Shown here: in pieces, positions 16,504-24,432 of the stretch
How the letters are laid out: every line of letters starts with the position of its first letter
How positions within the stretch are numbered: the first letter of the stretch is position 1
The notes under the pieces: generated by a model
The model's input: the letters and a program-made list of their open reading frames with translations, nothing else
What the model was told of the DNA's origin: nothing
Databases searched by the model: none
Assembly (NCBI GenBank): GCA_964630795.1
Contig: CAZVWF010000002.1
Coordinates: 1 to 64,000, forward strand
Length of the DNA: 64,000 bases
DNA from: SZUA-117 sp964630795
GTDB taxonomy: Bacteria > Pseudomonadota > Gammaproteobacteria > Steroidobacterales > Woeseiaceae
Direction: 5' to 3'
Made by a program: the position numbers and the translations under genes

Positions 16504-18171
16504 CTAGATCTGGTTGTTTTTCGCCGCGGCCATGATGTGTTCGGAAGCGCGAAACGCCAGCGCCATAATCGTCATCGTCGGCTGGCCCCGTCCGGATGTC
16601 ACCATGCTTGATCCATCGCAGATGAACAGGTTCGGAATGTCGTGCGAGCGATGATACCTGTCGACGACCGAGGCCTCCGGATCGTCACCCATTCTGCAGG
16701 TGCCCAGCAGATGTGCGCCGCTGCTCTGGTTCTGGACAGGCTCTGCCCATGCCTCGGCTGCGCCGGCGGCTTCGGCAACTTCCATTGCGCGGTCTTGCAG
16801 GAAGTACGCCAGTGCAACATCGTCATCATGGTCCTTGTACGTGATACGGAGTGACGGCCTGCCCCAATGGTCCTTGTGGACCGGATCGATTGTGACGTTG
16901 TTGCTGTCCTGCGCCAGCGATGTGCCGCCACAGAAGAAGAACATTGTCCGCAAAAAATCGTTTTCCAGGTTGGCTTTGAATTCCGTCCCCCAGGTCCGGG
17001 ATCCTGGTCGCGCGCCGGCCAGGGAAAACAGTAGCGGTACTGCCGCGATGAACGGGCGGGCGTCGATACTGCCGCCGCCGTAAAAGCCGCGGCTTTCATC
17101 CGTTTCGTAGAAATGATGGATCATCCGCGAAACCTGCGGGCCCTTGTAATCGTTCAATTGCCGGTCGAACAACATCCTGACATTCGAATGACTGTTGTAC
17201 ATCAGGTTGCGCCCGACGAAACCGCTCGAATTGGCGAGGCCGTCGGGGAACTGGCTGTTGGCCGAATTAAGCAGCAGTCGCGGTGTCTCCGCGCCATTGC
17301 CTGACAACACAACCGCTTTGGCTTTTTGTGACCGTTCATTGCCGTCCGGATCGATATAGCCGACCTCGGTCACACGACCCTGATTATTCGTTGCGATTTC
17401 ATAAACGGCACATTCCGCCCGCATTTCGCAGTTACCCGATGCCAGTGCGTCGGGGATCATTGCCGCGAGCGTGGACGATTTCGCGCCAACTTCACAACCG
17501 AAGCCCATGCAGAAGCCACAGTTGATGCATGGCGGCCGGCCATTGAATCCCTCGGTCAGGATGGCGAGTGGTTCCACCTGGCAGTCGTATCCCAGTTTCG
17601 CGGCACCACGCTCCATGAGCACGCCGGACGATTTGATCGGCAGCGGCTTCATGGGAAAAGGTCTTGAGCGGAAAGAGTCTCTGGGTCCGGGCGCCCCCGA
17701 GATACCTATCTCCCAGTCTACGCGGGCGTAATAGGGCTCGAGTTCTGCGTAGTCGATAGGCCAGTCAGCGAAATTCGTGCCGCTGATCGGGCCCAGCAGA
17801 CTGCGCTCATTGAAATCCACCTCGCGCAGTCGCCAGAAGTTGCCGGTGAAGTGGACGCTGGCACCGCCAACGCCCTGTGCATAGAACGCGGGCATTCGTT
17901 GCGGGACGGTCGCTGTCTCGCTTTCTTCCATTCGATACGTCTGCTGGTTGGTTCGATTGCCGCCGCCCTGCAGGCGCTCGAAGATGAAAACGTTCAGTGC
18001 GTCATGGGTAAATTGCTCCTGCGTGCGGAACGGGCCCTGCTCAAGCACAACGACGCTGAAGCCATTCGTCGACAGTTCCTTCGCGATGATGCCGCCGGCG
18101 GATCCCGAACCGATGACGACGAAGTCGACTTCCTCATCCAGCGCGTAGGTGACCTGGTTCTCAAGCGCCAT
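16504..18171 (-). CDS. GMC family FAD-dependent oxidoreductase
   Basis: The 555-residue flavoprotein starts with the FAD Rossmann motif VVIGSGSAGGIIAKELS near residue 18 and ends with the GMC C-terminal signature HLLGTCRMGDDPEASVVD followed by NLFICDGSSMVTSG. In the middle is a Cys-rich stretch CINCGFCMGFGCEVGAKSS, seen in gluconate 2-dehydrogenase and related membrane sugar dehydrogenases. ATG at 18171 gives MALENQ and overlaps the upstream subunit gene by 11 bases. It has no signal of its own; it is probably exported folded with the Tat-carrying partner. Substrate is an alcohol or sugar acid, not identifiable here. Confidence 0.92.
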   Translation of the reverse strand: MALENQVTYALDEEVDFVVIGSGSAGGIIAKELSTNGFSVVVLEQGPFRTQEQFTHDALNVFIFERLQGGGNRTNQQTYRMEESETATVPQRMPAFYAQGVGGASVHFTGNFWRLREVDFNERSLLGPISGTNFADWPIDYAELEPYYARVDWEIGISGAPGPRDSFRSRPFPMKPLPIKSSGVLMERGAAKLGYDCQVEPLAILTEGFNGRPPCINCGFCMGFGCEVGAKSSTLAAMIPDALASGNCEMRAECAVYEIATNNQGRVTEVGYIDPDGNERSQKAKAVVLSGNGAETPRLLLNSANSQFPDGLANSSGFVGRNLMYNSHSNVRMLFDRQLNDYKGPQVSRMIHHFYETDESRGFYGGGSIDARPFIAAVPLLFSLAGARPGSRTWGTEFKANLENDFLRTMFFFCGGTSLAQDSNNVTIDPVHKDHWGRPSLRITYKDHDDDVALAYFLQDRAMEVAEAAGAAEAWAEPVQNQSSGAHLLGTCRMGDDPEASVVDRYHRSHDIPNLFICDGSSMVTSGRGQPTMTIMALAFRASEHIMAAAKNNQI

Positions 18172-18757
18172 CTTGCTGTTCCTGCATGTACTCAGCATCG
18201 TAGTCGCCGAATGGTGCGATCCAGGCATGAGGTGGTCCATCCATGCCGACCAGGTGCCAGCCGATATCGTTCCGGTTGCCACCGTGATGGGCCATGCCGA
18301 ATACTCCTGCCATCGTCATGAACCAGGCGCTCTGGAAGAATGGTGTCTGCTCAACGCTTTTAAGGTAATCGTCCTGGTCTGCTTCGTCGAGGTCGGAAAA
18401 TAGCTCGGCTCCCGTGTACCGGTCGGGAATCCCGGCCTGGAATTCAGCGAGCATGCCTCGTGCGGGTCCGGCCATTGGTGCAAAGAAAGTGCCAAACGCC
18501 TTGTCGAAGAAATAGACGGCGCCGGCCTCGGTGGCGCCCGGTGTGTCGGTTGTGGGAAGAATACGTGCGGCAATCGCAATAATCTCGCGAGCCTCGGCAT
18601 TGGAGAGGTTCTCGAACACGGCGTCCTCATCCCGGGCGCTGCACGCTGCCTGCGACACGGCAACAAAGGCCGGCAGTCCTGCCCGCATCATGGTCGTGCC
18701 GAGAATACCGCCAGACCCCCGCAAGAACAGGCGCCGACTCAATTCATTACCTTCCAT
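18161..18757 (-). CDS. Gluconate 2-dehydrogenase subunit 3 family, Tat-exported
   Basis: The 198-residue protein begins MEGNELSRRLFLRGSGG, with a twin-arginine motif SRRLFLR and a following hydrophobic segment. The mature part has the subunit 3 pattern IAARILPTTDTPGATEAGAVYFFDKAF. In known three-subunit dehydrogenases this small subunit carries the flavoprotein across the membrane through Tat. The start at 18757 is set by GGAGG five bases upstream. The usual cytochrome c third subunit is not found next to the pair, so the electron acceptor is either encoded elsewhere or different. Confidence 0.88.
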   Translation of the reverse strand: MEGNELSRRLFLRGSGGILGTTMMRAGLPAFVAVSQAACSARDEDAVFENLSNAEAREIIAIAARILPTTDTPGATEAGAVYFFDKAFGTFFAPMAGPARGMLAEFQAGIPDRYTGAELFSDLDEADQDDYLKSVEQTPFFQSAWFMTMAGVFGMAHHGGNRNDIGWHLVGMDGPPHAWIAPFGDYDAEYMQEQQDGA

Positions 18758-19029
18758 GGCTTCCTCCGATGGTTCGTCCGGCAAAAGTAACACAGTACTG
18801 ACTCACTGTTCTTAGCTCAGAACACGGCTGCCGCCACAGGTTCCCGCAAAGCGCCGAATCCACGACGTTTGCTGAAATGACCTGGCTTGGTGGGAGGCTG
18901 ATGAACGTCAAACCGGAGGGTCAAGGGTTTCTTGCAGTCGATCGTGCACCCGGTGAGAACTACAGCGAGGAAAGGGTCTTTGATGAGCCCGTCATCCTGG
19001 GGGGTGCGGCGCTGGGTAGCCCGCCGGGT
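18758..19029. other. Intergenic region without confident gene
   Basis: This 272-base stretch separates the upstream end of the Tat subunit gene and the 3' end of a phosphoribosyltransferase gene. It must carry the promoter of the dehydrogenase pair. A 59-codon forward frame (18877-19056) runs through it but enters the phosphoribosyltransferase gene on the other strand and resembles nothing known to me. Confidence 0.5.
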
Positions 19030-19635
19030 TCAGGCAGCGGGTTTCTTGTTGCGTAAGTCCATCAAGTGTTCGAGGTCGCCCACGACAGACGCCATTTCGG
19101 GCTTGTTGTGACGAATCTCTGATATCGAAAGCCCGGACAGCTCGTAAGGCAATACCAGCCAGTTCTTCGTTTCGTGGATATAGTAATCCGGCGGACGAAT
19201 CGTCCGTTCAGTTGGCCGGTACCAGACGGTCGCGATGCGAATATCGCCCGGTAGATTCCGGCGGGATTTCTTCGACAGCTGCTTAATGACCGCATTCACA
19301 CTCGATCCGGTGCTGTAGGCGTCGTCGACGATCAGCATGGAGTGATGCTCGCAGACGCGCTCATGCAGATAACGCAGCCCGTGGGCGCGTATGGCCCCGG
19401 CCTTGTCGACCATGCTCGAGTAGGATTTCCGGCCGCGGTAGGAGGTTCGAATCGCGATGTGATCGGTCTTGACGCCGAGAAAATCCAGTCCTTCCTGAAC
19501 CGCGATACCGACGCCACTGCCGCCGCGCCACAGGCCAACCAGGAAATCGGGCCGGAATCCGGATTCGAAGACTTGCGTGGCCAGGCGGAAGGAATCCAGC
19601 AACATATCATTGGCAGCGACGTATTTTTTTTCCAT
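19030..19635 (-). CDS. Type I phosphoribosyltransferase family protein (reverse partner)
   Basis: The 201-residue protein has the PRPP-binding motif MLIVDDAYSTGSSVNAVIKQL near residue 105 and an N-terminal segment FLVGLWRGGSGVGIAVQEGL, both typical of hypoxanthine/xanthine-type phosphoribosyltransferases, which make nucleotides from bases and PRPP. It is clearly a paralogue of the forward gene at 19712: the same FxPDFLVGLWRGG/ TMLIAIWRGG, HIAIRTS and DYY/DFF segments occur in order. The start MEKKYV at 19635 leaves 76 bases to its divergent neighbour. The DDAYSTG motif keeps the two Asp needed for catalysis. Base preference is not readable. Confidence 0.88.
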   Translation of the reverse strand: MEKKYVAANDMLLDSFRLATQVFESGFRPDFLVGLWRGGSGVGIAVQEGLDFLGVKTDHIAIRTSYRGRKSYSSMVDKAGAIRAHGLRYLHERVCEHHSMLIVDDAYSTGSSVNAVIKQLSKKSRRNLPGDIRIATVWYRPTERTIRPPDYYIHETKNWLVLPYELSGLSISEIRHNKPEMASVVGDLEHLMDLRNKKPAA

Positions 19636-19711
19636 GTTCTGTTCTTCTTTTAGCGCCAAAGGCAATCCGTGTAGTATTGCCGGGAGCATTATAACGATAA
19701 CAGGTCTATCC

Positions 19712-20272
19712 ATGGACAAGAACGTCCTTTCTGCCCGGGATCTCCTCGAAGATTCGTTCAAACTCGGCGTCAAGATCCTGGAAAGTGGATACGAGCCCAC
19801 AATGCTGATCGCAATCTGGCGGGGTGGCACACCTGTGGGTATGGCAGTCCAGGAAGTGCTGTCCTATTGCGGCGTCGAGGCCGATCACATCGCAATTCGC
19901 ACGTCGTCATATACGGGCGTGGATGAGCGTGGTGAGGTCGCCGTCCATGGGTTGAACTACATGATCAAGAAAGTCTGCCGCGAGGATCGCGTGTTGATTA
20001 TCGATGACGTATTCGATAGCGGTAATACGATCAAGGCGGTGGTCGAAGAGATCAAACGCCGGGCACGCGGAAACACACCGGACGAGATTCGTACCGCGGT
20101 TGCCTGGTTCAAACCCAGCCATAACGAAACGGACATGGTGCCTGATTTTTTCCTTCGGGAAACCGCCGAGTGGCTGGTTTTCCCGCACGAACTTGACGCA
20201 CTGACCCCTGAGGAAATGGCGGAAGCCCGGCCGCAACTGCACGATATCATCCAGGGCGCATCAGCCCCTTGA
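19712..20272 (+). CDS. Type I phosphoribosyltransferase family protein (forward partner)
   Basis: The 186-residue protein carries IAIWRGGTPVGMAVQEVL, HIAIRTSSYTG and the PRPP loop VLIIDDVFDSGNTIKAVVEEI. It is annotated in relatives as hypoxanthine phosphoribosyltransferase, converting hypoxanthine or guanine to IMP or GMP. Start MDKNVL at 19712. It stands head-to-head with its paralogue at 19635 and is followed ten bases later by the LOG-family gene, which acts on nucleoside monophosphates. The C-terminal half ends in a helical tail (LTPEEMAEARPQLHDII). Confidence 0.9.
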   Translation: MDKNVLSARDLLEDSFKLGVKILESGYEPTMLIAIWRGGTPVGMAVQEVLSYCGVEADHIAIRTSSYTGVDERGEVAVHGLNYMIKKVCREDRVLIIDDVFDSGNTIKAVVEEIKRRARGNTPDEIRTAVAWFKPSHNETDMVPDFFLRETAEWLVFPHELDALTPEEMAEARPQLHDIIQGASAP

Positions 20273-20282
20273 GTCTGTGGCG

Positions 20283-20855
20283 ATGAATCGTCTGTGTGTT
20301 TATTGCGGGTCCAGCCTGGGTGTGAATGATGCCTTCATTACGGCAGCTGAAGAGCTTGGCGCTTTGCTCGCCGCGTCCAATATCGGTCTCGTCTATGGTG
20401 GCGCCACGAAGGGCCTGATGGGTCGGATCGCCGATACCGTGCTCGGTGCCGGTGGCCAGGTTACCGGTGTCATCCCGGCGGCGCTTCACGACAAGGAAAT
20501 TGCACATGAGGGCCTGACCAAACTGCACGTTGTCGATTCGATGCACGAGAGAAAGTCGCTGATGGCGGTTTTGTCCGACGGCTTTGTCGCGTTGCCCGGC
20601 GGCTTCGGTACTGTCGAGGAGTTGATCGAAGTGCTGACCTGGGGACAGCTGCAGTTTCACTCCAAACCCTGCGGTGTATTGAACGTTGACGGCTACTTCA
20701 ACCCGCTTTTGACATTTTTCGATAACGCCCGGGACAAGGGATTCCTGAAATCAGTTCATCGCGACATGTTACTGGTGGCCGATACACCGGCCGATTTGCT
20801 TAATCAGTTCGAGCATTATTCACCGCCGGCCGATGAGAAGTGGCATGCCGGCTGA
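20283..20855 (+). CDS. LOG family protein, nucleoside monophosphate phosphoribohydrolase type
   Basis: The 190-residue Rossmann-fold protein shows the two hallmarks of the family: GLVYGGATKGLMGRIAD and the catalytic PGGFGTVEELIEVLTW. Members (TIGR00730/LOG) hydrolyse AMP-type nucleotides or cytokinin monophosphates to base plus ribose-5-phosphate. The start ATG at 20283 is preferred to an in-frame GTG at 20277. Directly downstream of a hypoxanthine-type phosphoribosyltransferase, it would act in the opposite sense, breaking nucleotides into bases, and so may balance purine salvage. Confidence 0.93.
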   Translation: MNRLCVYCGSSLGVNDAFITAAEELGALLAASNIGLVYGGATKGLMGRIADTVLGAGGQVTGVIPAALHDKEIAHEGLTKLHVVDSMHERKSLMAVLSDGFVALPGGFGTVEELIEVLTWGQLQFHSKPCGVLNVDGYFNPLLTFFDNARDKGFLKSVHRDMLLVADTPADLLNQFEHYSPPADEKWHAG

Positions 20856-21136
20856 TCATCGTCACGTAATCCAGGGATGTGATTTCCCGTTAACCGACCG
20901 TCATCGCGGAGGGTAGCTTGGCGCAGCTCCGCCGCTGTGATCACTATGTCCTGGTGAATGATTTCCCCGGAACCGTGCCTGTCGTTTTCCGAAATGGCAT
21001 TGGTTGGCCTGGTAATTCTGCCGCTCTGACGGTCGAAAAGCCCGGTTTGTGGGTGGCTCGTCCCCGCTTGGCCACCGGCAAACGGCACTTTCAGGCATAC
21101 TCCGCACTCTTTTGATCAAGCGATTCCAGAGTGCCC
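20856..21136. other. Intergenic region, no confident gene
   Basis: This 281-base stretch lies between the LOG gene and the phosphotransferase gene on the same strand. A TTG-started frame of 65 codons (20918-21115) follows a GGAGG sequence but has no recognisable features. A promoter for the phosphotransferase is expected here but not clearly visible. Confidence 0.4.
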
Positions 21137-22210
21137 ATGGACAATACGGATCCCATTGCCGTCATCGCAGAAGAGGCGCCGGCATTTTCGGACGAAGAGG
21201 CGATCGCTATCGCGGCTGCGCGGTATGGTTGGCAGGTGACGGTTCGGTCGCTCGTCAGTGAGCGAGACCAGAACTTCCGCCTGGCGCTTGGCGACGGGCG
21301 CAAGTTTGTACTCAAAATCGCGAATGCCGCCGAAGACCCGCAGGTCACCGACTTCCAGATCCAGGCACTCTTGCACATTGCCAAACGTGCCCGTGCGGCG
21401 CATCTTGCCGTCATAGCGCCCGAGATCGTGCCGACCCTGGAGGGCGATGTCAGTTTCACGCTGGAGAAAGACGGCCGGCAACACGTCGTGAGGGCGGTGA
21501 CCTGGCTTGAGGGCGTGCCACTGGCCGCTCAGCAGGCATCGCCGGTACTCGCCAGGGACGCCGGCGAACGCCTGGCTGAACTCGGCAGGACGCTCGAGGG
21601 TTTCGATCATCCGGGCAGTCGGCACAGCTTGTTGTGGGATATCCAGCAGGCGCTTTCGTTACGCCGGCTTCTGCACCATGTCCGTGACGCGGACGTTGCG
21701 CGGGCCGTCGAAGGAGCGCTGGACGATTATGAACAACATGTAGCGCCGGCGATGGTGGCACTTCGGTCACAGGTCATTCACAGTGACCTGAATCCCGACA
21801 ACATGCTCATCGCTGCTGACAAGCCCGACAAACTGGTCGGCGTCATCGATTTTGGCGACATGTTGCATGCACCGCTGATCGCCGACCTGGCGATTGCCTG
21901 TTCCTATCTTCGGGTTGCCGACGGCGATCCCCTGGCACTCATAGCCGAAATGATCGCGGGTTACCATGCGGTGACACCGCTCGCCCGGGCAGAGACTGAT
22001 GTCCTGTTCGAGTTGATCCAGGCACGCCTGGCGGCATCGATAACGATACTCGAGTGGCGATCGTCCCTGCGTGGTGACGACGACCCCTACCTCGCGAAAC
22101 TGGACAGCGGGGAGCGTTCGGCCGGGTATTTTCTCCTCCGATTGCGCGAAGTGCCGCGCGAACACGCGATCCAGGTATTCAGGCAGGTTTGTGCGTCGGT
22201 CAGCGACTAG
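21137..22210 (+). CDS. APH-fold phosphotransferase, hydroxylysine kinase-like
   Basis: The 357-residue protein has the aminoglycoside-phosphotransferase kinase fold. SERDQNFRLALGDGRKFVLKIANA is the nucleotide-binding N-lobe, QVIHSDLNPDNMLI carries the catalytic Asp and Asn of the Brenner motif, and GVIDFGDMLHAPLIADLAIA is the metal-binding DFG-like motif. The N-lobe wording ERDQNF and VLKIAN is typical of hydroxylysine kinases and of kinase domains fused to class III aminotransferases. There is no aminotransferase next to it here. Start ATG at 21137 or GTG at 21131. The substrate is likely a small amino alcohol; not resistance by context. Confidence 0.85.
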   Translation: MDNTDPIAVIAEEAPAFSDEEAIAIAAARYGWQVTVRSLVSERDQNFRLALGDGRKFVLKIANAAEDPQVTDFQIQALLHIAKRARAAHLAVIAPEIVPTLEGDVSFTLEKDGRQHVVRAVTWLEGVPLAAQQASPVLARDAGERLAELGRTLEGFDHPGSRHSLLWDIQQALSLRRLLHHVRDADVARAVEGALDDYEQHVAPAMVALRSQVIHSDLNPDNMLIAADKPDKLVGVIDFGDMLHAPLIADLAIACSYLRVADGDPLALIAEMIAGYHAVTPLARAETDVLFELIQARLAASITILEWRSSLRGDDDPYLAKLDSGERSAGYFLLRLREVPREHAIQVFRQVCASVSD

Positions 22211-22313
22211 CCATTATCGTCGGGATTGAATCCCCCCGGCGTCCCCCACGAGCCATTTCGTAATATTATTAATGCCGTCCCGATCGAGTGTGTATTGGAC
22301 AGGAGAAATCATA

Positions 22314-22988
22314 ATGACTATCGGCCACAAACTTGTTTACGGCACCCTGGCAGCACTGTTTACGACCGCCTTTCTGTGCTCGCCGGTGTCCTCCGTTGTC
22401 GCGGCGGACCTGGATGGCATTGCGGCCAGTGCCGATGAGGCCGAGCCTGTTCAGGCGGGCGAAATGGCGCCCGGATTCACCGTACGCACCGTCGACGACG
22501 AGCCTTACGTATTTGATCCGGAAAATCTCGATGCGCCGGCCGTTATCGTGACTTTTCGCGGTGGCTGGTGCCCCTACTGCAATGTGCACCTGTCGGAATT
22601 GCGCCATGTTGTGCCGCAGCTCGCCGATAAGGGCGTTGAAGTGCTGTTCCTCAGCGGCGACCGGCCGGAGCTCCTGTACTCCAGTCTGAAACACGAAACC
22701 CAGGAAGATATTGAAGGTCTCGGTTACACGATCCTGTCGGATGCCAACATTGAGGCAGCGAGGGCGCTTGGACTCGCTTTTTATGCAGACCCGGACTATG
22801 TCGCGCGCCGTGATGCAAGCGGCGACATCGCGGGATCTTCGATGAAGGATTTTGGCGTGTTGCCAGTGCCGGCGGTCTACGTGATCGACAGAAGCGGCAT
22901 GATCACGTTCTCTTTCACGGAAGCCGACTACAGGATTCGGCTTCCGGCCGATGACCTGCTTGCCGCTGCCAGCGCGGTTGCCGACTGA
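22314..22988 (+). CDS. Secreted peroxiredoxin-like thioredoxin-fold protein
   Basis: The 224-residue protein has a Sec-type signal (hydrophobic residues 10-30, then VVAADL) and a thioredoxin fold with the active-site GGWCPYC (C86 and C89), followed by HLSELRHVVPQL. It belongs to the AhpC/TSA-like redoxins that reduce peroxides or shuttle disulfides in the periplasm. Start ATG at 22314 follows AGGAGA with seven-base spacing. The protein contains two peroxidatic/resolving Cys spaced CxxC, unlike typical 2-Cys peroxiredoxins, so thiol-disulfide exchange is also possible. It is not clearly in an operon with its neighbours. Confidence 0.87.
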   Translation: MTIGHKLVYGTLAALFTTAFLCSPVSSVVAADLDGIAASADEAEPVQAGEMAPGFTVRTVDDEPYVFDPENLDAPAVIVTFRGGWCPYCNVHLSELRHVVPQLADKGVEVLFLSGDRPELLYSSLKHETQEDIEGLGYTILSDANIEAARALGLAFYADPDYVARRDASGDIAGSSMKDFGVLPVPAVYVIDRSGMITFSFTEADYRIRLPADDLLAAASAVAD

Positions 22989-23121
22989 CGAATGCCTGGA
23001 CCAGTCGAATCTATCACCCAACGCCCCGCCGGGACGACCAGCGCTGCCTGGCAGTAGTCTGGCGGCACTTGTTTGTGGCAGTCTCCCTTAACCGGAGCGA
23101 CCCGCTCCCGCGGAGGCAGGA

Positions 23122-24432
23122 ATGAATAACAAAACCAACGGCCCCCTGTCGCGAATCGTTCAGACGACAACCAGGGTCGAGTCTCATGAACTCCGCGCGG
23201 TTGTATTGTCGTTCCTGTTCGTGTTCACGCTGATGGCCGCCTATTTCATTGTTCGGCCATTGCGCGATGCCATGGCGAGCGACTGGTCGCGAACGGAAAC
23301 CAGTTTCCTCTGGACGATGACATTCTCTGTCAGCGTCATCGGCGTCATGGTCTACGGATGGGTCATCTCACGCGTCAGATTTAGCCGCGTGGTCCCCGGC
23401 GTTTACCTGTTCTTTGCCGCATCGTTCGTCCTGTTTTACCTGGGATCGAGCCTGGTTTCAGATCCGACCCTGATCGACAAGGCGTTTTACGTCTGGCTCA
23501 GTGTTTTCAGCCTTTTTCATGTTTCCGTGTTCTGGAGTTTCATGTCGGGGACCTACAATCGCGAGCAGGCGAAGCGCCTTTTCGCGGTCATTGCGACGGG
23601 CGCCAGCCTGGGCGCCATCGTCGGTCCGATCATTCCCTCTTTCTTTGCAGAATCCATCGGCGTCATGAATCTGCTGCTGATCACGGCGGCCATGCAACTC
23701 GTACCGGTCGCACTGATCCCGCAGCTCGAAAAGTCCAAGGTCGCGGATCTTGGCAATGCCGGCCGCGAAGCGGACCTGGATGAGGCAAAGCAGCTTGCCA
23801 GGAATCCTTTTTCCGGATTTGTCGCGTTTGTTTCCAATCCCTATCTGCTGACGATCGGTTTGTTTATCCTGATGTACGTAACGATGAGCACCTTCGTTTA
23901 CATGGAGCTCAGGGAGATGCTGGCGGTTTTCGAGCGACCGGAGCGCACGGCGATCAATGCGCGCATCGACCTCGTTGTCAATACGCTGGCGATTGTCACC
24001 GCCCTGTTTTTCACTGGCCGCATTGCGTCTCGCTTCGGCGTTGCCACGCTGCTGGCAGCGATTCCCCTGATGATGGTGGGCGGCTGGCTGATCGTCGCCG
24101 CGGTGCCATTGCTGGGCGTCATGTACGGATTGCAAATCGCGCGCCGGGCCGGCAATTACGCGGTCACCAAACCCGGCCGCGAGATGCTGTTTACGGTGGT
24201 CAGCGATGATGAGCGGTACAAGGCAAAGCCGGTTATCGATATCTGCGTCTACCGGGGAGGCGACATGGTAACGGCCTGGTTTCATACGGGGCTCAAGGAA
24301 TTTCTGGCCTTTGGACTGACGGGCGTGGCGCTCGTCGCGGCCGTGATTGCGGCTATCTGGGTAATGGCTGGAATTTATCTCGGCCGCTCTTATCATCGTG
24401 CGGCGGAAGAGACTGCACCTGCGGAGGGTTAG
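23122..24432 (+). CDS. NTP/NDP exchanger-like MFS carrier
   Basis: The 436-residue membrane protein has about 11-12 hydrophobic segments and starts its first span with AAYFIVRPLRDAMASDWS, a pattern found in the ATP/ADP translocase (Tlc/NTT) relatives of free-living bacteria. Later blocks are GASLGAIVGPIIP, GRIASRFGVATLLAA and AVTKPGREMLFTVVSDDERYKAKPVIDICVYRG (the last given in parts: KPGREMLFTV, YKAKPVID, CVYRGGD), also typical of the group. Transport of nucleotides is proven for parasite members only; the substrate here is unknown. GGAGG lies upstream of ATG 23122. A thiolase follows with no gap. Confidence 0.8.
   Translation: MNNKTNGPLSRIVQTTTRVESHELRAVVLSFLFVFTLMAAYFIVRPLRDAMASDWSRTETSFLWTMTFSVSVIGVMVYGWVISRVRFSRVVPGVYLFFAASFVLFYLGSSLVSDPTLIDKAFYVWLSVFSLFHVSVFWSFMSGTYNREQAKRLFAVIATGASLGAIVGPIIPSFFAESIGVMNLLLITAAMQLVPVALIPQLEKSKVADLGNAGREADLDEAKQLARNPFSGFVAFVSNPYLLTIGLFILMYVTMSTFVYMELREMLAVFERPERTAINARIDLVVNTLAIVTALFFTGRIASRFGVATLLAAIPLMMVGGWLIVAAVPLLGVMYGLQIARRAGNYAVTKPGREMLFTVVSDDERYKAKPVIDICVYRGGDMVTAWFHTGLKEFLAFGLTGVALVAAVIAAIWVMAGIYLGRSYHRAAEETAPAEG

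Noticed and set aside
18877..19056. Forward 59-codon frame starting MTWLGGRL
   Set aside because: It enters the 3' end of the phosphoribosyltransferase gene on the other strand, has the Shine-Dalgarno too close to its internal ATG, and no recognisable motif.
20918..21115. TTG-started 65-codon frame after GGAGG
   Set aside because: No motif and a rare start codon; the reverse strand is equally open, so coding is not supported.
21137..22210. Aminoglycoside resistance gene
   Set aside because: Only the general kinase fold is shared; the N-lobe wording matches hydroxylysine-kinase-like proteins and there is no mobile element or resistance context.
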